Part shown: positions 27,228 to 35,732 of the stretch, one piece after another
Layout: each line of letters begins with the position of its first letter
Numbering within the stretch: position 1 is the stretch's first letter
NCBI GenBank assembly: GCA_905221215.1
Contig: CAJNCI010000008.1
Location: forward strand, 1-64,000
DNA from: a bacterium
GTDB taxonomy: Bacteria; Bacillota; Bacilli; Lactobacillales; Streptococcaceae
Direction: 5' to 3'
Length of the DNA: 64,000 nt
Program-made: the position numbers and the translations under genes
The notes under the pieces: generated by a model
Told to the model about the DNA's origin: nothing
The model's database searches: none
What the model saw: only the letters and a program-made list of their open reading frames with translations

Positions 27228-28724
27228 ATGAAAAAATATATTTTTATGCGTGTTTTGCGGTCATTGGTTTCTATCTTCTTAGTAACAACCTTGACTTACA
27301 CGATTATCTATACAATGGTTCCTCGAAAATTGATTTTCAAACAGGATACCAACTATAACAAGATTGCGACAACTGCTGATAAACGTGATAACTATGAAAA
27401 TACTGTTTATGAGCGTATGGGCTATATCGAGTACTACGATACCAAAGAGTTGCAAGAAAAAGCTAGCCAGATGGATGCCTCTGTAACAGTTGAAGCTAAT
27501 GATACCAACAAGGCTATCTATGAAAAATACATCAAACAAATCGGTCATGGTTGGACCCTGGGAGAATTTACTGAAAGTGGCCAATTCTACGCTACTCGTG
27601 AAATCCCGATTTTTGAACGTGTTTTCAAATTCTATGCTAACTTGATTGACATTGACCATACTAATAAAATTCAAGACCCTGAAAACCCAGACTTGAAACG
27701 TTACCTTCGTTTCGAAAATGATCCAGCGATCGGATGGTCATTGGTTGGTTCAGGAACTAAGCACAAATATCTCTTGTACTTCAACAGTCAGTTCCCATTT
27801 GTGCATCAAAACTTTGTTAACATCAATTTAGGTGACTCTTATCCAACCTATGCCAATAGTCCTGTTTTACAGGTTATTACTCAGGGACAAGGGCAAACAA
27901 AAACTGCTCAAGTTCAGTTCCCAACAGGTAAGAAAACTTCTTCTGTAAATATTTACTCAAGAACCTACAAATCACCTAGTCAGGCTGATTCTCGTGAAGT
28001 AGCCAACTACGGAAAAGATGATCCTTATACAGCTACTGAAAGTAACTACCAATATCCGTCTATGATTGCCAGCTCTGCTGTCGTTGGATTGATTGGTTTG
28101 GTGATTTCTTATGCGATTGCCGTGCCACTTGGTTCAGCTATGGCTCGCTTCAAGAACACTTGGATTGATAGCTTCTCAACAGGGGCTTTGACCTTCTTGA
28201 TGGCTCTTCCAACAATTGCCTTGGTTTATATCGTTCGTTTGGCTGGTTCTTCAATTGGCTTGCCAGATTCATTCCCTATCTTGGGTGCTGGAGATTGGCG
28301 TTCTTACGTTTTACCAGCAGTTATCCTTGGTTTGTTGGGGGCTCCTGGTACAGCTATTTGGATTCGTCGTTACATGATTGACTTGCAATCACAAGATTTT
28401 GTACGTTTTGCTCGTGCAAAAGGTTTGTCTGAAAAAGAAATTTCAAACAAACACATCTTTAAAAATGCCATGGTTCCTCTGGTTTCAGGAATTCCTGGTG
28501 CCGTTATCGGGGTTATCGGTGGTGCAACTCTTACTGAAACAGTCTTCGCCTTCCCAGGTATGGGTAAAATGTTGATTGACTCTGTAAAAGCATCTAATAA
28601 CTCTATGGTCGTAGGTCTTGTCTTCATCTTTACATGTATTTCTATCTTCTCACTTCTTTTAGGAGATATTTGGATGACCATTATTGACCCACGTATTAAA
28701 TTGACTGAGAAAGGAGGCAAATAA
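27228..28724 (+). CDS. amiC: Oligopeptide ABC permease AmiC
   Basis: 498 residues, longer than a normal OppB permease because of a large extracellular insert (about residues 40-270) between the first and second membrane segments. The C-terminal part (about 275-498) is a BPD_transp_1 domain with the EAA-like loop [25 protein letters not shown], which contacts the ATPases. This arrangement is typical of streptococcal AmiC. The stop overlaps the amiD start (TAATG), so translation is coupled. Confidence 0.95.
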   Translation: MKKYIFMRVLRSLVSIFLVTTLTYTIIYTMVPRKLIFKQDTNYNKIATTADKRDNYENTVYERMGYIEYYDTKELQEKASQMDASVTVEANDTNKAIYEKYIKQIGHGWTLGEFTESGQFYATREIPIFERVFKFYANLIDIDHTNKIQDPENPDLKRYLRFENDPAIGWSLVGSGTKHKYLLYFNSQFPFVHQNFVNINLGDSYPTYANSPVLQVITQGQGQTKTAQVQFPTGKKTSSVNIYSRTYKSPSQADSREVANYGKDDPYTATESNYQYPSMIASSAVVGLIGLVISYAIAVPLGSAMARFKNTWIDSFSTGALTFLMALPTIALVYIVRLAGSSIGLPDSFPILGAGDWRSYVLPAVILGLLGAPGTAIWIRRYMIDLQSQDFVRFARAKGLSEKEISNKHIFKNAMVPLVSGIPGAVIGVIGGATLTETVFAFPGMGKMLIDSVKASNNSMVVGLVFIFTCISIFSLLLGDIWMTIIDPRIKLTEKGGK

Positions 28725-29650
28725 TGTCTACAATCGATAAAGAAAAATTTCAGTTTGTAAAACGTGACGATTTTGCCTCTGAAGCCATTGATGCGCCAGC
28801 TTATTCATACTGGGGTTCAGTGTTTAGACAGTTTATGAAGAAAAAATCAACTGTAGTCATGTTGGGAATCTTGGTAGCTATCATTTTGATGAGTTTCATC
28901 TACCCAATGTTTTCTAAGTTTGATTTCAATGATGTCAGCAAGGTAAACGATTTTAGCGCTCGTTATATCAAGCCAAATGCGGAGCATTGGTTCGGTACTG
29001 ACAGTAACGGTAAATCTCTCTTTGACGGTGTCTGGTTTGGAGCTCGTAACTCTATCCTCATTTCTGTGATTGCGACAGTGATTAACTTGGTTATCGGTGT
29101 CTTTGTCGGAGGTATTTGGGGAATTTCAAAATCCGTTGACCGTGTCATGATGGAAGTTTATAACGTCATCTCAAACATCCCATCTCTTTTGATTGTCATT
29201 GTCTTGACTTACTCAATCGGAGCTGGATTCTGGAATCTGATTTTTGCCATGAGTGTGACAACATGGATCGGAATTGCCTTCATGATTCGTGTGCAAATCT
29301 TACGTTATCGTGATTTGGAATACAACTTGGCGTCACGTACTTTGGGAACACCAACCTTGAAAATTGTTGCTAAAAACATTATGCCACAATTGGTATCTGT
29401 TATTGTGACAACGATGACTCAAATGCTTCCAAGCTTTATCTCATACGAAGCCTTCTTGTCTTTCTTCGGTTTGGGATTACCGATTACAGTACCAAGTTTG
29501 GGTCGTTTGATTTCGGATTATTCACAAAACGTAACAACCAATGCTTACTTGTTCTGGATTCCATTGACAACTCTTGTCTTGGTATCCTTGTCCCTTTTCG
29601 TAGTTGGTCAAAACTTAGCGGATGCTAGTGATCCACGTACACATAGATAG
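28724..29650 (+). CDS. amiD: Oligopeptide ABC permease AmiD
   Basis: 308 residues, OppC type. A cytoplasmic N-terminus (about 1-40) and a first helix are followed by a short external segment and a BPD_transp_1 domain with five more helices. The EAA loop is [52 protein letters not shown] is the conserved external motif of OppC proteins. It pairs with AmiC to form the channel. Confidence 0.95.
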   Translation: MSTIDKEKFQFVKRDDFASEAIDAPAYSYWGSVFRQFMKKKSTVVMLGILVAIILMSFIYPMFSKFDFNDVSKVNDFSARYIKPNAEHWFGTDSNGKSLFDGVWFGARNSILISVIATVINLVIGVFVGGIWGISKSVDRVMMEVYNVISNIPSLLIVIVLTYSIGAGFWNLIFAMSVTTWIGIAFMIRVQILRYRDLEYNLASRTLGTPTLKIVAKNIMPQLVSVIVTTMTQMLPSFISYEAFLSFFGLGLPITVPSLGRLISDYSQNVTTNAYLFWIPLTTLVLVSLSLFVVGQNLADASDPRTHR

Positions 29651-29658
29651 GAGTAGAA

Positions 29659-30726
29659 ATGACAAAAGAAAAAAATGTAATTTTGACTGCTCGCGATATT
29701 GTCGTGGAATTTGACGTTCGTGACAAAGTATTGACAGCCATTCGCGGCGTTTCCCTTGAACTAGTTGAAGGTGAAGTATTGGCCTTGGTAGGTGAGTCAG
29801 GATCAGGGAAATCTGTTTTGACAAAGACCTTCACAGGTATGCTCGAAGAAAATGGTCGCATTGCCCAAGGTAGCATTGACTACCGTGGCCAGGATTTGAC
29901 AGCCTTGTCTTCTCACAAAGATTGGGAACAAATTCGTGGTGCTAAGATTGCGACTATCTTCCAGGACCCAATGACTAGTTTGGACCCAATTAAAACAATT
30001 GGTAGTCAGATTACAGAAGTTATTGTAAAACACCAAGGGAAAACAGCCAAGGAAGCAAAAGAATTGGCTATTGACTACATGAATAAGGTTGGGATTCCAG
30101 ATGCAGATAGACGTTTTGATGAATACCCATTCCAATATTCTGGAGGAATGCGTCAACGTATCGTTATTGCTATTGCCCTTGCCTGCCGACCTGATGTCTT
30201 GATTTGTGATGAGCCAACAACTGCCTTGGATGTGACCATTCAAGCACAGATTATTGATTTGCTCAAATCATTACAAAATGAGTACCATTTCACAACAATC
30301 TTTATTACTCACGACCTTGGTGTGGTAGCAAGTATTGCGGATAAGGTAGCGGTTATGTATGCAGGAGAAATCGTTGAGTATGGAACTGTCGAGGAAGTCT
30401 TCTATGACCCTCGCCATCCATATACATGGAGTCTCTTGTCTAGCTTGCCTCAGCTTGCTGATGATAAAGGGGATCTTTACTCAATCCCAGGAACACCTCC
30501 GTCACTTTATACTGACCTGAAAGGGGATGCCTTTGCCTTGCGTTCAGACTATGCAATGCAGATTGACTTCGAACAAAAAGCCCCTCAATTCTCAGTATCA
30601 GAGACACATTGGGCTAAAACTTGGCTTCTTCATGAGGATGCTCCAAAAGTAGAAAAACCAGCTGTGATTGCAAATCTCCACGATAAGATCCGTGAAAAAA
30701 TGGGATTTGCCCATCTGGCTGACTAG
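29659..30726 (+). CDS. amiE: Oligopeptide ABC ATPase AmiE
   Basis: 355 residues. A complete ABC ATPase: Walker [10 protein letters not shown]-loop [11 protein letters not shown], signature YSGGMRQR, Walker [13 protein letters not shown] and the switch His in [10 protein letters not shown]. The C-terminal oligo_HPY extension contains the RHPYTWSLL region typical of OppD proteins, but without the cysteine cluster that binds Fe-S in some members. It pairs with AmiF to power import. Confidence 0.96.
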   Translation: MTKEKNVILTARDIVVEFDVRDKVLTAIRGVSLELVEGEVLALVGESGSGKSVLTKTFTGMLEENGRIAQGSIDYRGQDLTALSSHKDWEQIRGAKIATIFQDPMTSLDPIKTIGSQITEVIVKHQGKTAKEAKELAIDYMNKVGIPDADRRFDEYPFQYSGGMRQRIVIAIALACRPDVLICDEPTTALDVTIQAQIIDLLKSLQNEYHFTTIFITHDLGVVASIADKVAVMYAGEIVEYGTVEEVFYDPRHPYTWSLLSSLPQLADDKGDLYSIPGTPPSLYTDLKGDAFALRSDYAMQIDFEQKAPQFSVSETHWAKTWLLHEDAPKVEKPAVIANLHDKIREKMGFAHLAD

Positions 30727-30736
30727 GAGGAAGGAA

Positions 30737-31663
30737 ATGTCTGAAAAATTAGTAGAAATCAAAGATTTAGAAATTTCCTTCGGTGAAGGAAGTAAGAAGT
30801 TTGTCGCGGTCAAAAATGCTAACTTCTTTATCAACAAGGGAGAAACTTTCTCGCTTGTAGGTGAGTCAGGTAGTGGGAAAACAACTATTGGTCGTGCCAT
30901 CATTGGTCTAAATGACACAAGTAATGGTGATATCATTTTTGATGGTCAAAAGATTAATGGTAAGAAATCGCGTGAACAAGCTGCGGAATTGATTCGTCGT
31001 ATCCAGATGATTTTCCAAGACCCTGCAGCAAGTTTGAATGAACGTGCGACTGTTGATTATATTATTTCTGAAGGTCTTTACAATCACCGTCTATTTAAGG
31101 ATGAAGAGGAACGTAAAGAGAAAGTTAAAAATATTATCCGTGAAGTGGGGCTTCTTGCTGAGCACTTGACTCGTTATCCTCATGAGTTTTCAGGTGGTCA
31201 ACGCCAACGTATCGGTATTGCCCGTGCCTTGGTCATGCAACCAGACTTTGTTATTGCGGATGAGCCCATTTCAGCCTTGGACGTTTCTGTGCGTGCCCAA
31301 GTCTTGAATTTGCTTAAAAAATTCCAAAAAGAGCTCGGTTTGACCTATCTCTTTATCGCCCATGACTTGTCGGTCGTTCGCTTTATTTCAGATCGAATCG
31401 CAGTTATTTACAAGGGTGTTATTGTAGAAGTTGCCGAAACAGAAGAATTGTTTAACAATCCAATTCACCCATATACTCAAGCCTTGCTTTCGGCGGTACC
31501 AATTCCAGACCCAATCTTGGAACGTAAGAAGGTCTTGAAGGTTTACGACCCGAGTCAACACGACTATGAGACTGATAAGCCATCCATGGTAGAAATCCGT
31601 CCAGGTCACTATGTTTGGGCAAACCAAGCGGAATTGGCACGTTACCAACAAGGGTTAAACTAA
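30737..31663 (+). CDS. amiF: Oligopeptide ABC ATPase AmiF
   Basis: 308 residues, OppF type. Walker A GESGSGKT, signature FSGGQRQR, Walker [13 protein letters not shown], switch His in FIAHDLSVV, and a C-terminal [13 protein letters not shown] segment. ATG 30737 is preferred over upstream in-frame codons because it follows AGGAGGAAGG and the protein begins [16 protein letters not shown] as in homologues. The operon ends with a strong terminator. Confidence 0.96.
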   Translation: MSEKLVEIKDLEISFGEGSKKFVAVKNANFFINKGETFSLVGESGSGKTTIGRAIIGLNDTSNGDIIFDGQKINGKKSREQAAELIRRIQMIFQDPAASLNERATVDYIISEGLYNHRLFKDEEERKEKVKNIIREVGLLAEHLTRYPHEFSGGQRQRIGIARALVMQPDFVIADEPISALDVSVRAQVLNLLKKFQKELGLTYLFIAHDLSVVRFISDRIAVIYKGVIVEVAETEELFNNPIHPYTQALLSAVPIPDPILERKKVLKVYDPSQHDYETDKPSMVEIRPGHYVWANQAELARYQQGLN

Positions 31664-31668
31664 TAATG

Positions 31669-31717
31669 GTTTTATAATTTCCATGTCAATTTTTATGGGA
31701 ATTATAAAACTTTTTTT
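31669..31717 (+). terminator. ami operon terminator
   Basis: A 16-base arm (31669-31684) pairs almost perfectly with 31695-31710, followed by seven T. Confidence 0.9.
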
Positions 31718-31783
31718 GTTGGACTGATTTGAAAAAAACTTTGAAAGAATTTTCGAAAAATATTAAAAAATTCTGAAATATTC

Positions 31784-31812
31784 TTGACAGCTGATGAAAA
31801 AGGTGGTAAGAT
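31784..31812 (+). promoter_or_regulatory. Promoter of the aromatic-type ABC operon
   Basis: Perfect TTGACA (31784-31789), 17 bases, then TAAGAT (31807-31812). Predicted start near 31819, giving a leader of about 290 bases before the first structural gene. Confidence 0.85.
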
Positions 31813-31844
31813 AGGAAACATCAAAAAAGAAAGCAGAAAAAGAA

Positions 31845-31904
31845 ATGAATAAAAGACAAGCTGTAACAATGAATCAAAACTTTTACTTTAGCTACTTTAG
31901 ATAG
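31845..31904 (+). CDS. Leader peptide rich in Phe and Tyr
   Basis: A 19-codon ORF, ATG to TAG, that ends NFYFSYFR. Three Phe and two Tyr codons lie within its last seven codons, and there is no Trp codon. It begins about 25 bases after the predicted transcription start. Its ribosome site is weak (a purine-rich stretch without a clear GGAGG). The stall codons (31881-31898) overlap a segment able to pair with downstream RNA (31886-31904 with 31958-31970), as expected for a sensing peptide in ribosome-mediated attenuation. It has no recognisable function as a protein. The role is inferred from composition and position. Confidence 0.7.
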   Translation: MNKRQAVTMNQNFYFSYFR

Positions 31905-32076
31905 TGTTTGTAGACATGTCACCATGGATGCAAACAGTTCAAGCAATTTGTTTGTATCTATGTGGCTAAGATTTTTGATTGTAGTCCATATAGATGAATA
32001 TCTAAATGGACTAGCTAAGTTATAACTTGTTAGATTATTTCAAGCATCCGTTTAGATATTATCTAGGCGGTTTTTT
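31886..32076 (+). promoter_or_regulatory. Transcription attenuator with six pairing segments
   Basis: Two exclusive folds can be drawn. OFF: segment 1 (31886-31904) with 2 (31958-31970); 3 (31983-31995) with 4 (32000-32012), 12 pairs and one A.A mismatch; 5 (32048-32057) with 6 (32061-32070), 10 pairs, then six T, an intrinsic terminator. ON: 2 (31956-31965) with 3 (31986-31995), 10 continuous pairs; 4 (31997-32009) with 5 (32048-32060), 13 continuous pairs, which prevents the terminator. A ribosome stalled on the Phe/Tyr codons would cover segment 1 and favour ON. All pairings were checked base by base; the mechanism itself is inferred. Confidence 0.75.
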
Positions 32077-32080
32077 GTTT
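32048..32080 (+). terminator. Leader terminator before the ABC operon
   Basis: CCGTTTAGAT pairs with ATCTAGGCGG (two G.U pairs) around a three-base loop, followed by TTTTTTG. It lies 27 bases before the first structural gene, so it must be regulated or leaky. Confidence 0.85.
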
Positions 32081-32106
32081 TATCTTTTCTGAGAAGGAGT
32101 TTCATT

Positions 32107-33084
32107 ATGAAAGTTGTTCGAAAATTACTAGCCCCTCTCTTGGTAGTGGGGATCCTCTTGACCTCTCTGATCAGTTTGCATCAGTTGAAGGCAGATAAGA
32201 AAAAAGATGTTTTTCGTATCGGTATTTCGCAGTTTATTACCCACCAGTCCCTAGACGCTACTAGAGAAGGTTTTGTGGATGAGCTGGCCAAACAAGGCTA
32301 TGTTGAAGGGAAAAATATCGAGATTGATTTGCAAAATGCACAGGGAGAGCAAAGAAATCTAAAAACCATTTCCCAGCAACTAGCAGAATCTAGTGATGTC
32401 GTTCTAGCCATCGCAACGCCTTCTGCTCAGAGCTTGGCTAATACAACACAAACGACACCGGTTATCTTTTCAGCTGTAACAGACCCTGTTAGTGCTAAAT
32501 TGGTTGAGTCAAGAGAACATCCTGGGGGCAATGTAACTGGAACAAGCGACCAGTCATCAGATGCCATTTCAACCCAAATCAATTTGATAAAGAAAGTGTT
32601 GCCAAAGGCTAAAACGATTGGAATCCTCTATACTCAGAGCGAGCCAAACTCAGTTGTCCAAAAGGATGAAGCTAAGCGACTTCTGGAAGAAAAAGGCTTT
32701 AGCGTTGTTGAAAAAACAATCTTGGACAGTAACAACGTCAAGGCGGCAGCAGAGAGCTTGATGGCAGAAGTGGATATGGTCTTTGTACCAACGGACAATA
32801 TCATTTCGTCAACCATGGAAACAGTCAAGCAGGTTTCAATTAAACACAAGGTTCCAGTATTTGGTGGTTCAACAGAAATGATTGCGGTTGGTGGCTTGTA
32901 TAACTACGGTACCAATTATGAAGAATTGGGACGGCAGACAGCCCGCATGTTGATTCGTGTTTTAAAAGGTGAGGAGCCAGAAAATATAGCAGTTGAGTTA
33001 CCTGAAAAACTGGAATTGCATACTAATAAAGAAATGGCAGATGCACTAGGAATTGATATTAGTAAGTTAGAAAGCAAGGAATAG
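32107..33084 (+). CDS. ABC substrate-binding protein (TrpX-like)
   Basis: 325 residues, ABC_sub_bind family (PF04392), the group that includes streptococcal TrpX. An N-terminal hydrophobic stretch (about 8-26) is followed by two periplasmic-binding-type lobes (IGISQFITHQSLDATREGF and FGGSTEMIAVGGLYNYGTNYEELGRQTA). There is no lipobox Cys, so it is either anchored by the uncleaved helix or cut by signal peptidase I. Family members are often called tryptophan binders, but the leader peptide upstream lacks Trp and is rich in Phe and Tyr, so an aromatic ligand other than Trp is suggested. First gene of a three-gene importer. Confidence 0.85.
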   Translation: MKVVRKLLAPLLVVGILLTSLISLHQLKADKKKDVFRIGISQFITHQSLDATREGFVDELAKQGYVEGKNIEIDLQNAQGEQRNLKTISQQLAESSDVVLAIATPSAQSLANTTQTTPVIFSAVTDPVSAKLVESREHPGGNVTGTSDQSSDAISTQINLIKKVLPKAKTIGILYTQSEPNSVVQKDEAKRLLEEKGFSVVEKTILDSNNVKAAAESLMAEVDMVFVPTDNIISSTMETVKQVSIKHKVPVFGGSTEMIAVGGLYNYGTNYEELGRQTARMLIRVLKGEEPENIAVELPEKLELHTNKEMADALGIDISKLESKE

Positions 33085-33095
33085 GGAGGTTTAAG

Positions 33096-33989
33096 ATGAG
33101 TTTTGTATTATCTAGTTTATCAGAAGGTTTGTTGTGGTCGATTATGGCCATTGGAGTCTACTTGACTTTCCGTATTTTGGATATTGCGGATATGACTGCT
33201 GAAGGAGCCTTTCCACTGGGGGCGGCTGTCGTCGTATCTCAGATACAGGCAGGGACAAATCCTTGGATTGCGACCGTGCTAGCTTTGCTGGCAGGTATGG
33301 TAGCAGGTCTAGTATCAGGAATGCTCCACACCAAGATGAAAATTCCAGCTCTCTTGACAGGGATTGTGACCTTGACAGGGCTTTATTCGATCAATATTAA
33401 AATCATGGGAAGTGTGCCCAATCTTTCCTTGGGAGATTCTGCAACCGTCTTTAAACAGTTGGCGAGCTTAGGGCTGACAACTGAAGAAGCTGTTTTCACG
33501 CTCAGCTTGGTTTGTCTCTTACTTGTTTGTTTGGTCTTGACTCTTTTGATGAAAACGGAGATTGGATTAGTCTTGCGTTCGACGGGAGACAATATTCCGA
33601 TGAGTGAGGCTAATGGGGTCAATGTAGACACCATGAAGATTGTTGGTTACATGATTTCAAACGGTTTGATTGCTCTATGTGGTTCCTTGTTTGCCCAGAA
33701 TGATGGATTTTCAGATGTGACTTCTGGGACAGGGACCATCGTTGTTGGTTTGAGTGCAGTCATTATTGCGGAAGTTTTGATACACGACTTGACCATTGGA
33801 GGTCGCTTGTTATCTATCGGAATCGGTGCCATTGTTTACCGTTTGATTATTTTAAATATCTATGAAATTCCAAATCTAGATCAGAACCTGGTTCGTCTCT
33901 TTAATGCAATCTTGTTAGCCTTGGTTTTATTTGCACCAGAATTACAAAAGAGACTAAAGATTCGTGGTTTGAAATTGAGAAATGAATAG
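33096..33989 (+). CDS. ABC permease (TrpY-like)
   Basis: 297 residues with about eight to ten membrane segments, in the branched-chain amino-acid permease fold (LivH-like, BPD_transp_2). MADMTAEGAFPLGAA-type and LRSTGDNIPMSEANGVN blocks resemble the family's conserved loops, the second probably contacting the ATPase. It lies 11 bases after the binding protein and 12 before the ATPase, so it is the channel of this importer. Substrate is inferred with the whole system (Phe/Tyr or Trp). Confidence 0.85.
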   Translation: MSFVLSSLSEGLLWSIMAIGVYLTFRILDIADMTAEGAFPLGAAVVVSQIQAGTNPWIATVLALLAGMVAGLVSGMLHTKMKIPALLTGIVTLTGLYSINIKIMGSVPNLSLGDSATVFKQLASLGLTTEEAVFTLSLVCLLLVCLVLTLLMKTEIGLVLRSTGDNIPMSEANGVNVDTMKIVGYMISNGLIALCGSLFAQNDGFSDVTSGTGTIVVGLSAVIIAEVLIHDLTIGGRLLSIGIGAIVYRLIILNIYEIPNLDQNLVRLFNAILLALVLFAPELQKRLKIRGLKLRNE

Positions 33990-34001
33990 GAGGAGAAAGT
34001 T

Positions 34002-34805
34002 ATGGCAAGTTTGTTAACACTTGAAAATATTCACAAAACATTTGAAGCAGGGACGGTCAATGAGAACCATGTCCTCAAAGGATTAGATTTAGAGGTTGAA
34101 GAGGGAGATTTTATCTCTGTGATTGGTGGAAATGGAGCAGGGAAATCCACTTTGATGAATATCTTGGCTGGAAATCTATCTGTGGACGAAGGGGACCTTT
34201 TGTTGGAAGGCAAATCCATTAAAAATCTGAGTGTACGAAAGAGAGCCAAGGAAATTGCCCGTGTCTTTCAAGATCCTAAGATGGGGACAGCTTCTCGTTT
34301 GACGATTGAGGAGAATATGGCCATTGCCTTGAGACGTGGACAAAAAAGAGGACTTGGCTGGGGCGTGAAGGAGAAGGACAGAATTCAGTTTCAAGAGGCC
34401 TTGAAAGAGTTGAATATTGGTCTGGAAAATCGCTTGAAAGTGGATACTCAATACCTTTCAGGAGGACAAAGACAGGCCTTGACCCTAGTCATGGCAGCCT
34501 TGGTGAAACCTAAGCTCTTGTTGTTGGATGAACACACTGCGGCACTTGATCCGAAAACTAGTCAAATGGTGATGGACTTGACGCAAAAGATTGTGGAGCA
34601 CCATCAGTTGACTACTCTGATGATTACCCATGATATGAATCATGCGATTGAGTACGGCAATCGTCTCATTATGCTCTATCAAGGCAAGATAGTGGTGGAT
34701 GTCAAAGGAGAAGAGAAGAAGCATTTGACAGTTGAAGACCTCATGCATCTCTTCCAGAAAAATAGTGGCCAAAGTCTGGTCAGTGATGAATTGGTTTTGG
34801 GATAA
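34002..34805 (+). CDS. ABC ATPase (TrpZ-like)
   Basis: 267 residues. Walker A GGNGAGKS, Q-loop VFQDPKMGT, signature LSGGQRQA, Walker B LLLLDEHTAALD and switch His in MITHDMNHA are all intact. The Walker B is followed by EHTAALD where most importers have EPTSALD or EPTAALD; this variant is common in this subfamily. Last gene of the importer, ending at a shared terminator with treR. Confidence 0.9.
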   Translation: MASLLTLENIHKTFEAGTVNENHVLKGLDLEVEEGDFISVIGGNGAGKSTLMNILAGNLSVDEGDLLLEGKSIKNLSVRKRAKEIARVFQDPKMGTASRLTIEENMAIALRRGQKRGLGWGVKEKDRIQFQEALKELNIGLENRLKVDTQYLSGGQRQALTLVMAALVKPKLLLLDEHTAALDPKTSQMVMDLTQKIVEHHQLTTLMITHDMNHAIEYGNRLIMLYQGKIVVDVKGEEKKHLTVEDLMHLFQKNSGQSLVSDELVLG

Positions 34806-34807
34806 AG

Positions 34808-34840
34808 AAAAAGGCTGAAATCTAGTGTTTCAGTCTTTTA
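34808..34840. terminator. Shared terminator of the ABC operon and treR
   Basis: A 10-bp stem with one G.U pair (34811-34820 with 34828-34837), flanked by A-rich and T-rich tracts so that it can work in both directions between converging genes. Confidence 0.85.
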
Positions 34841-35548
34841 TTTCTTACGTTTTGCGAAATCGACAAATCTGAATTTTTCGAGTTTATGGCGGCTTTCGGT
34901 GAACTGAAACTGGCGCCCGTCTTGGAGGTAGACTTTTGACTTGATTGAAACGACATAAGGGTCTTTTCCTATGTCCATGAGAATCTTATCTCGATCACTC
35001 GTGTGGTCAATGGTAATTTCCTTCTGAGCATAATCAATAAGAAGTTTGAGGTTGTCCTCAATATAAGAATAGATAGACTGCTCAGCAATTTCTCGACTGA
35101 GTCCAGGAATCAGCTCCATATCCAGGTAGTCAATATCTAGTACAGAAACTTGATCATCCACCACACGCTGGCGGACCACCTTCCAAACCATGCGAAATTC
35201 TGGAAATCCGGTTATCAGTGAGGATTTTTTATCGATAATAATTTTGTCTAGACTGACGACATTGGTTTTGGAGCGCAGTCCAAGTTCCTGGACCAATTCT
35301 TGGTAGCTGGTTAGGTTGGAGACAGGGAAATTGACCGTTTCTTCTTTGACGACTTGAGAACCTTGCCCCCTAATCTTCTTAATCAATCCTTCCTCTTGGA
35401 GGAGGGACAGAGCTTTTCGGACGGTGTCACGGCTCACTTGATACTGGTTCATGAGTTCGTGCTCGCTGGGAAGAAAATCTCCGACAGCGTAAGTCTCGTT
35501 TTGAATGGTTTCTTGAATTTGCTTAAATAGTTGTTGGTATTTCTTCAT
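34838..35548 (-). CDS. treR: Trehalose operon repressor TreR
   Basis: 236 residues, GntR family, HutC/TreR subgroup. The N-terminal winged helix is seen in LPSEHELMNQYQVSRDTVRKALSLLQEEGLI (about 26-56); the rest is a UTRA effector-binding domain. Such repressors release their operator when trehalose 6-phosphate binds. It is divergent from treP, with candidate operators over both promoters. ATG at 35548 has AAGGAAG upstream. Confidence 0.95.
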   Translation of the reverse strand: MKKYQQLFKQIQETIQNETYAVGDFLPSEHELMNQYQVSRDTVRKALSLLQEEGLIKKIRGQGSQVVKEETVNFPVSNLTSYQELVQELGLRSKTNVVSLDKIIIDKKSSLITGFPEFRMVWKVVRQRVVDDQVSVLDIDYLDMELIPGLSREIAEQSIYSYIEDNLKLLIDYAQKEITIDHTSDRDKILMDIGKDPYVVSIKSKVYLQDGRQFQFTESRHKLEKFRFVDFAKRKK

Positions 35549-35588
35549 GTTACTTCCTTAAATGGGGTTCGAGTCTTATTCTACACAT

Positions 35589-35614
35589 ACTTGTATCTAT
35601 TTTACCATACAAGT
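35589..35614. promoter_or_regulatory. Candidate TreR operator
   Basis: A perfect inverted repeat, ACTTGTAT (35589-35596) and ATACAAGT (35607-35614), lying over a TGG-TAAAAT -10 of treR on the minus strand. A further ATACAAGT half-site is at 35662-35669 inside the treP promoter, with a related ACAAGT 11 bases before it. Confidence 0.7.
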
Positions 35615-35657
35615 GCTGGAAAATTTATAAAAATATCCTCTTTTTGTTTCAAACAAG

Positions 35658-35686
35658 TTGCATACAAGTTTGATATCGTTTACAAT
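35658..35686 (+). promoter_or_regulatory. treP promoter
   Basis: TTGCAT (35658-35663), 17 bases, TACAAT (35681-35686). Its -35 and spacer coincide with TreR-like half-sites and its -10 with a cre site. Confidence 0.75.
35670..35685 (+). promoter_or_regulatory. cre site for CcpA at treP
   Basis: TTGATATCGTTTACAA matches the WTGNAANCGNWNNCW consensus with one mismatch. It covers the -10 of treP, the position expected for catabolite repression. Confidence 0.7.
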
Positions 35687-35732
35687 AACCTTATCAAATC
35701 AAACTTGCTTTGACAAGTATAAGGAGAATCAA

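Noticed and set aside
31718..32106. A T-box riboswitch upstream of the ABC importer
   Set aside because: No T-box core sequence (AGGGTGGNACCGCG) or specifier-loop layout is present; the leader-ORF attenuator explains the structure better.
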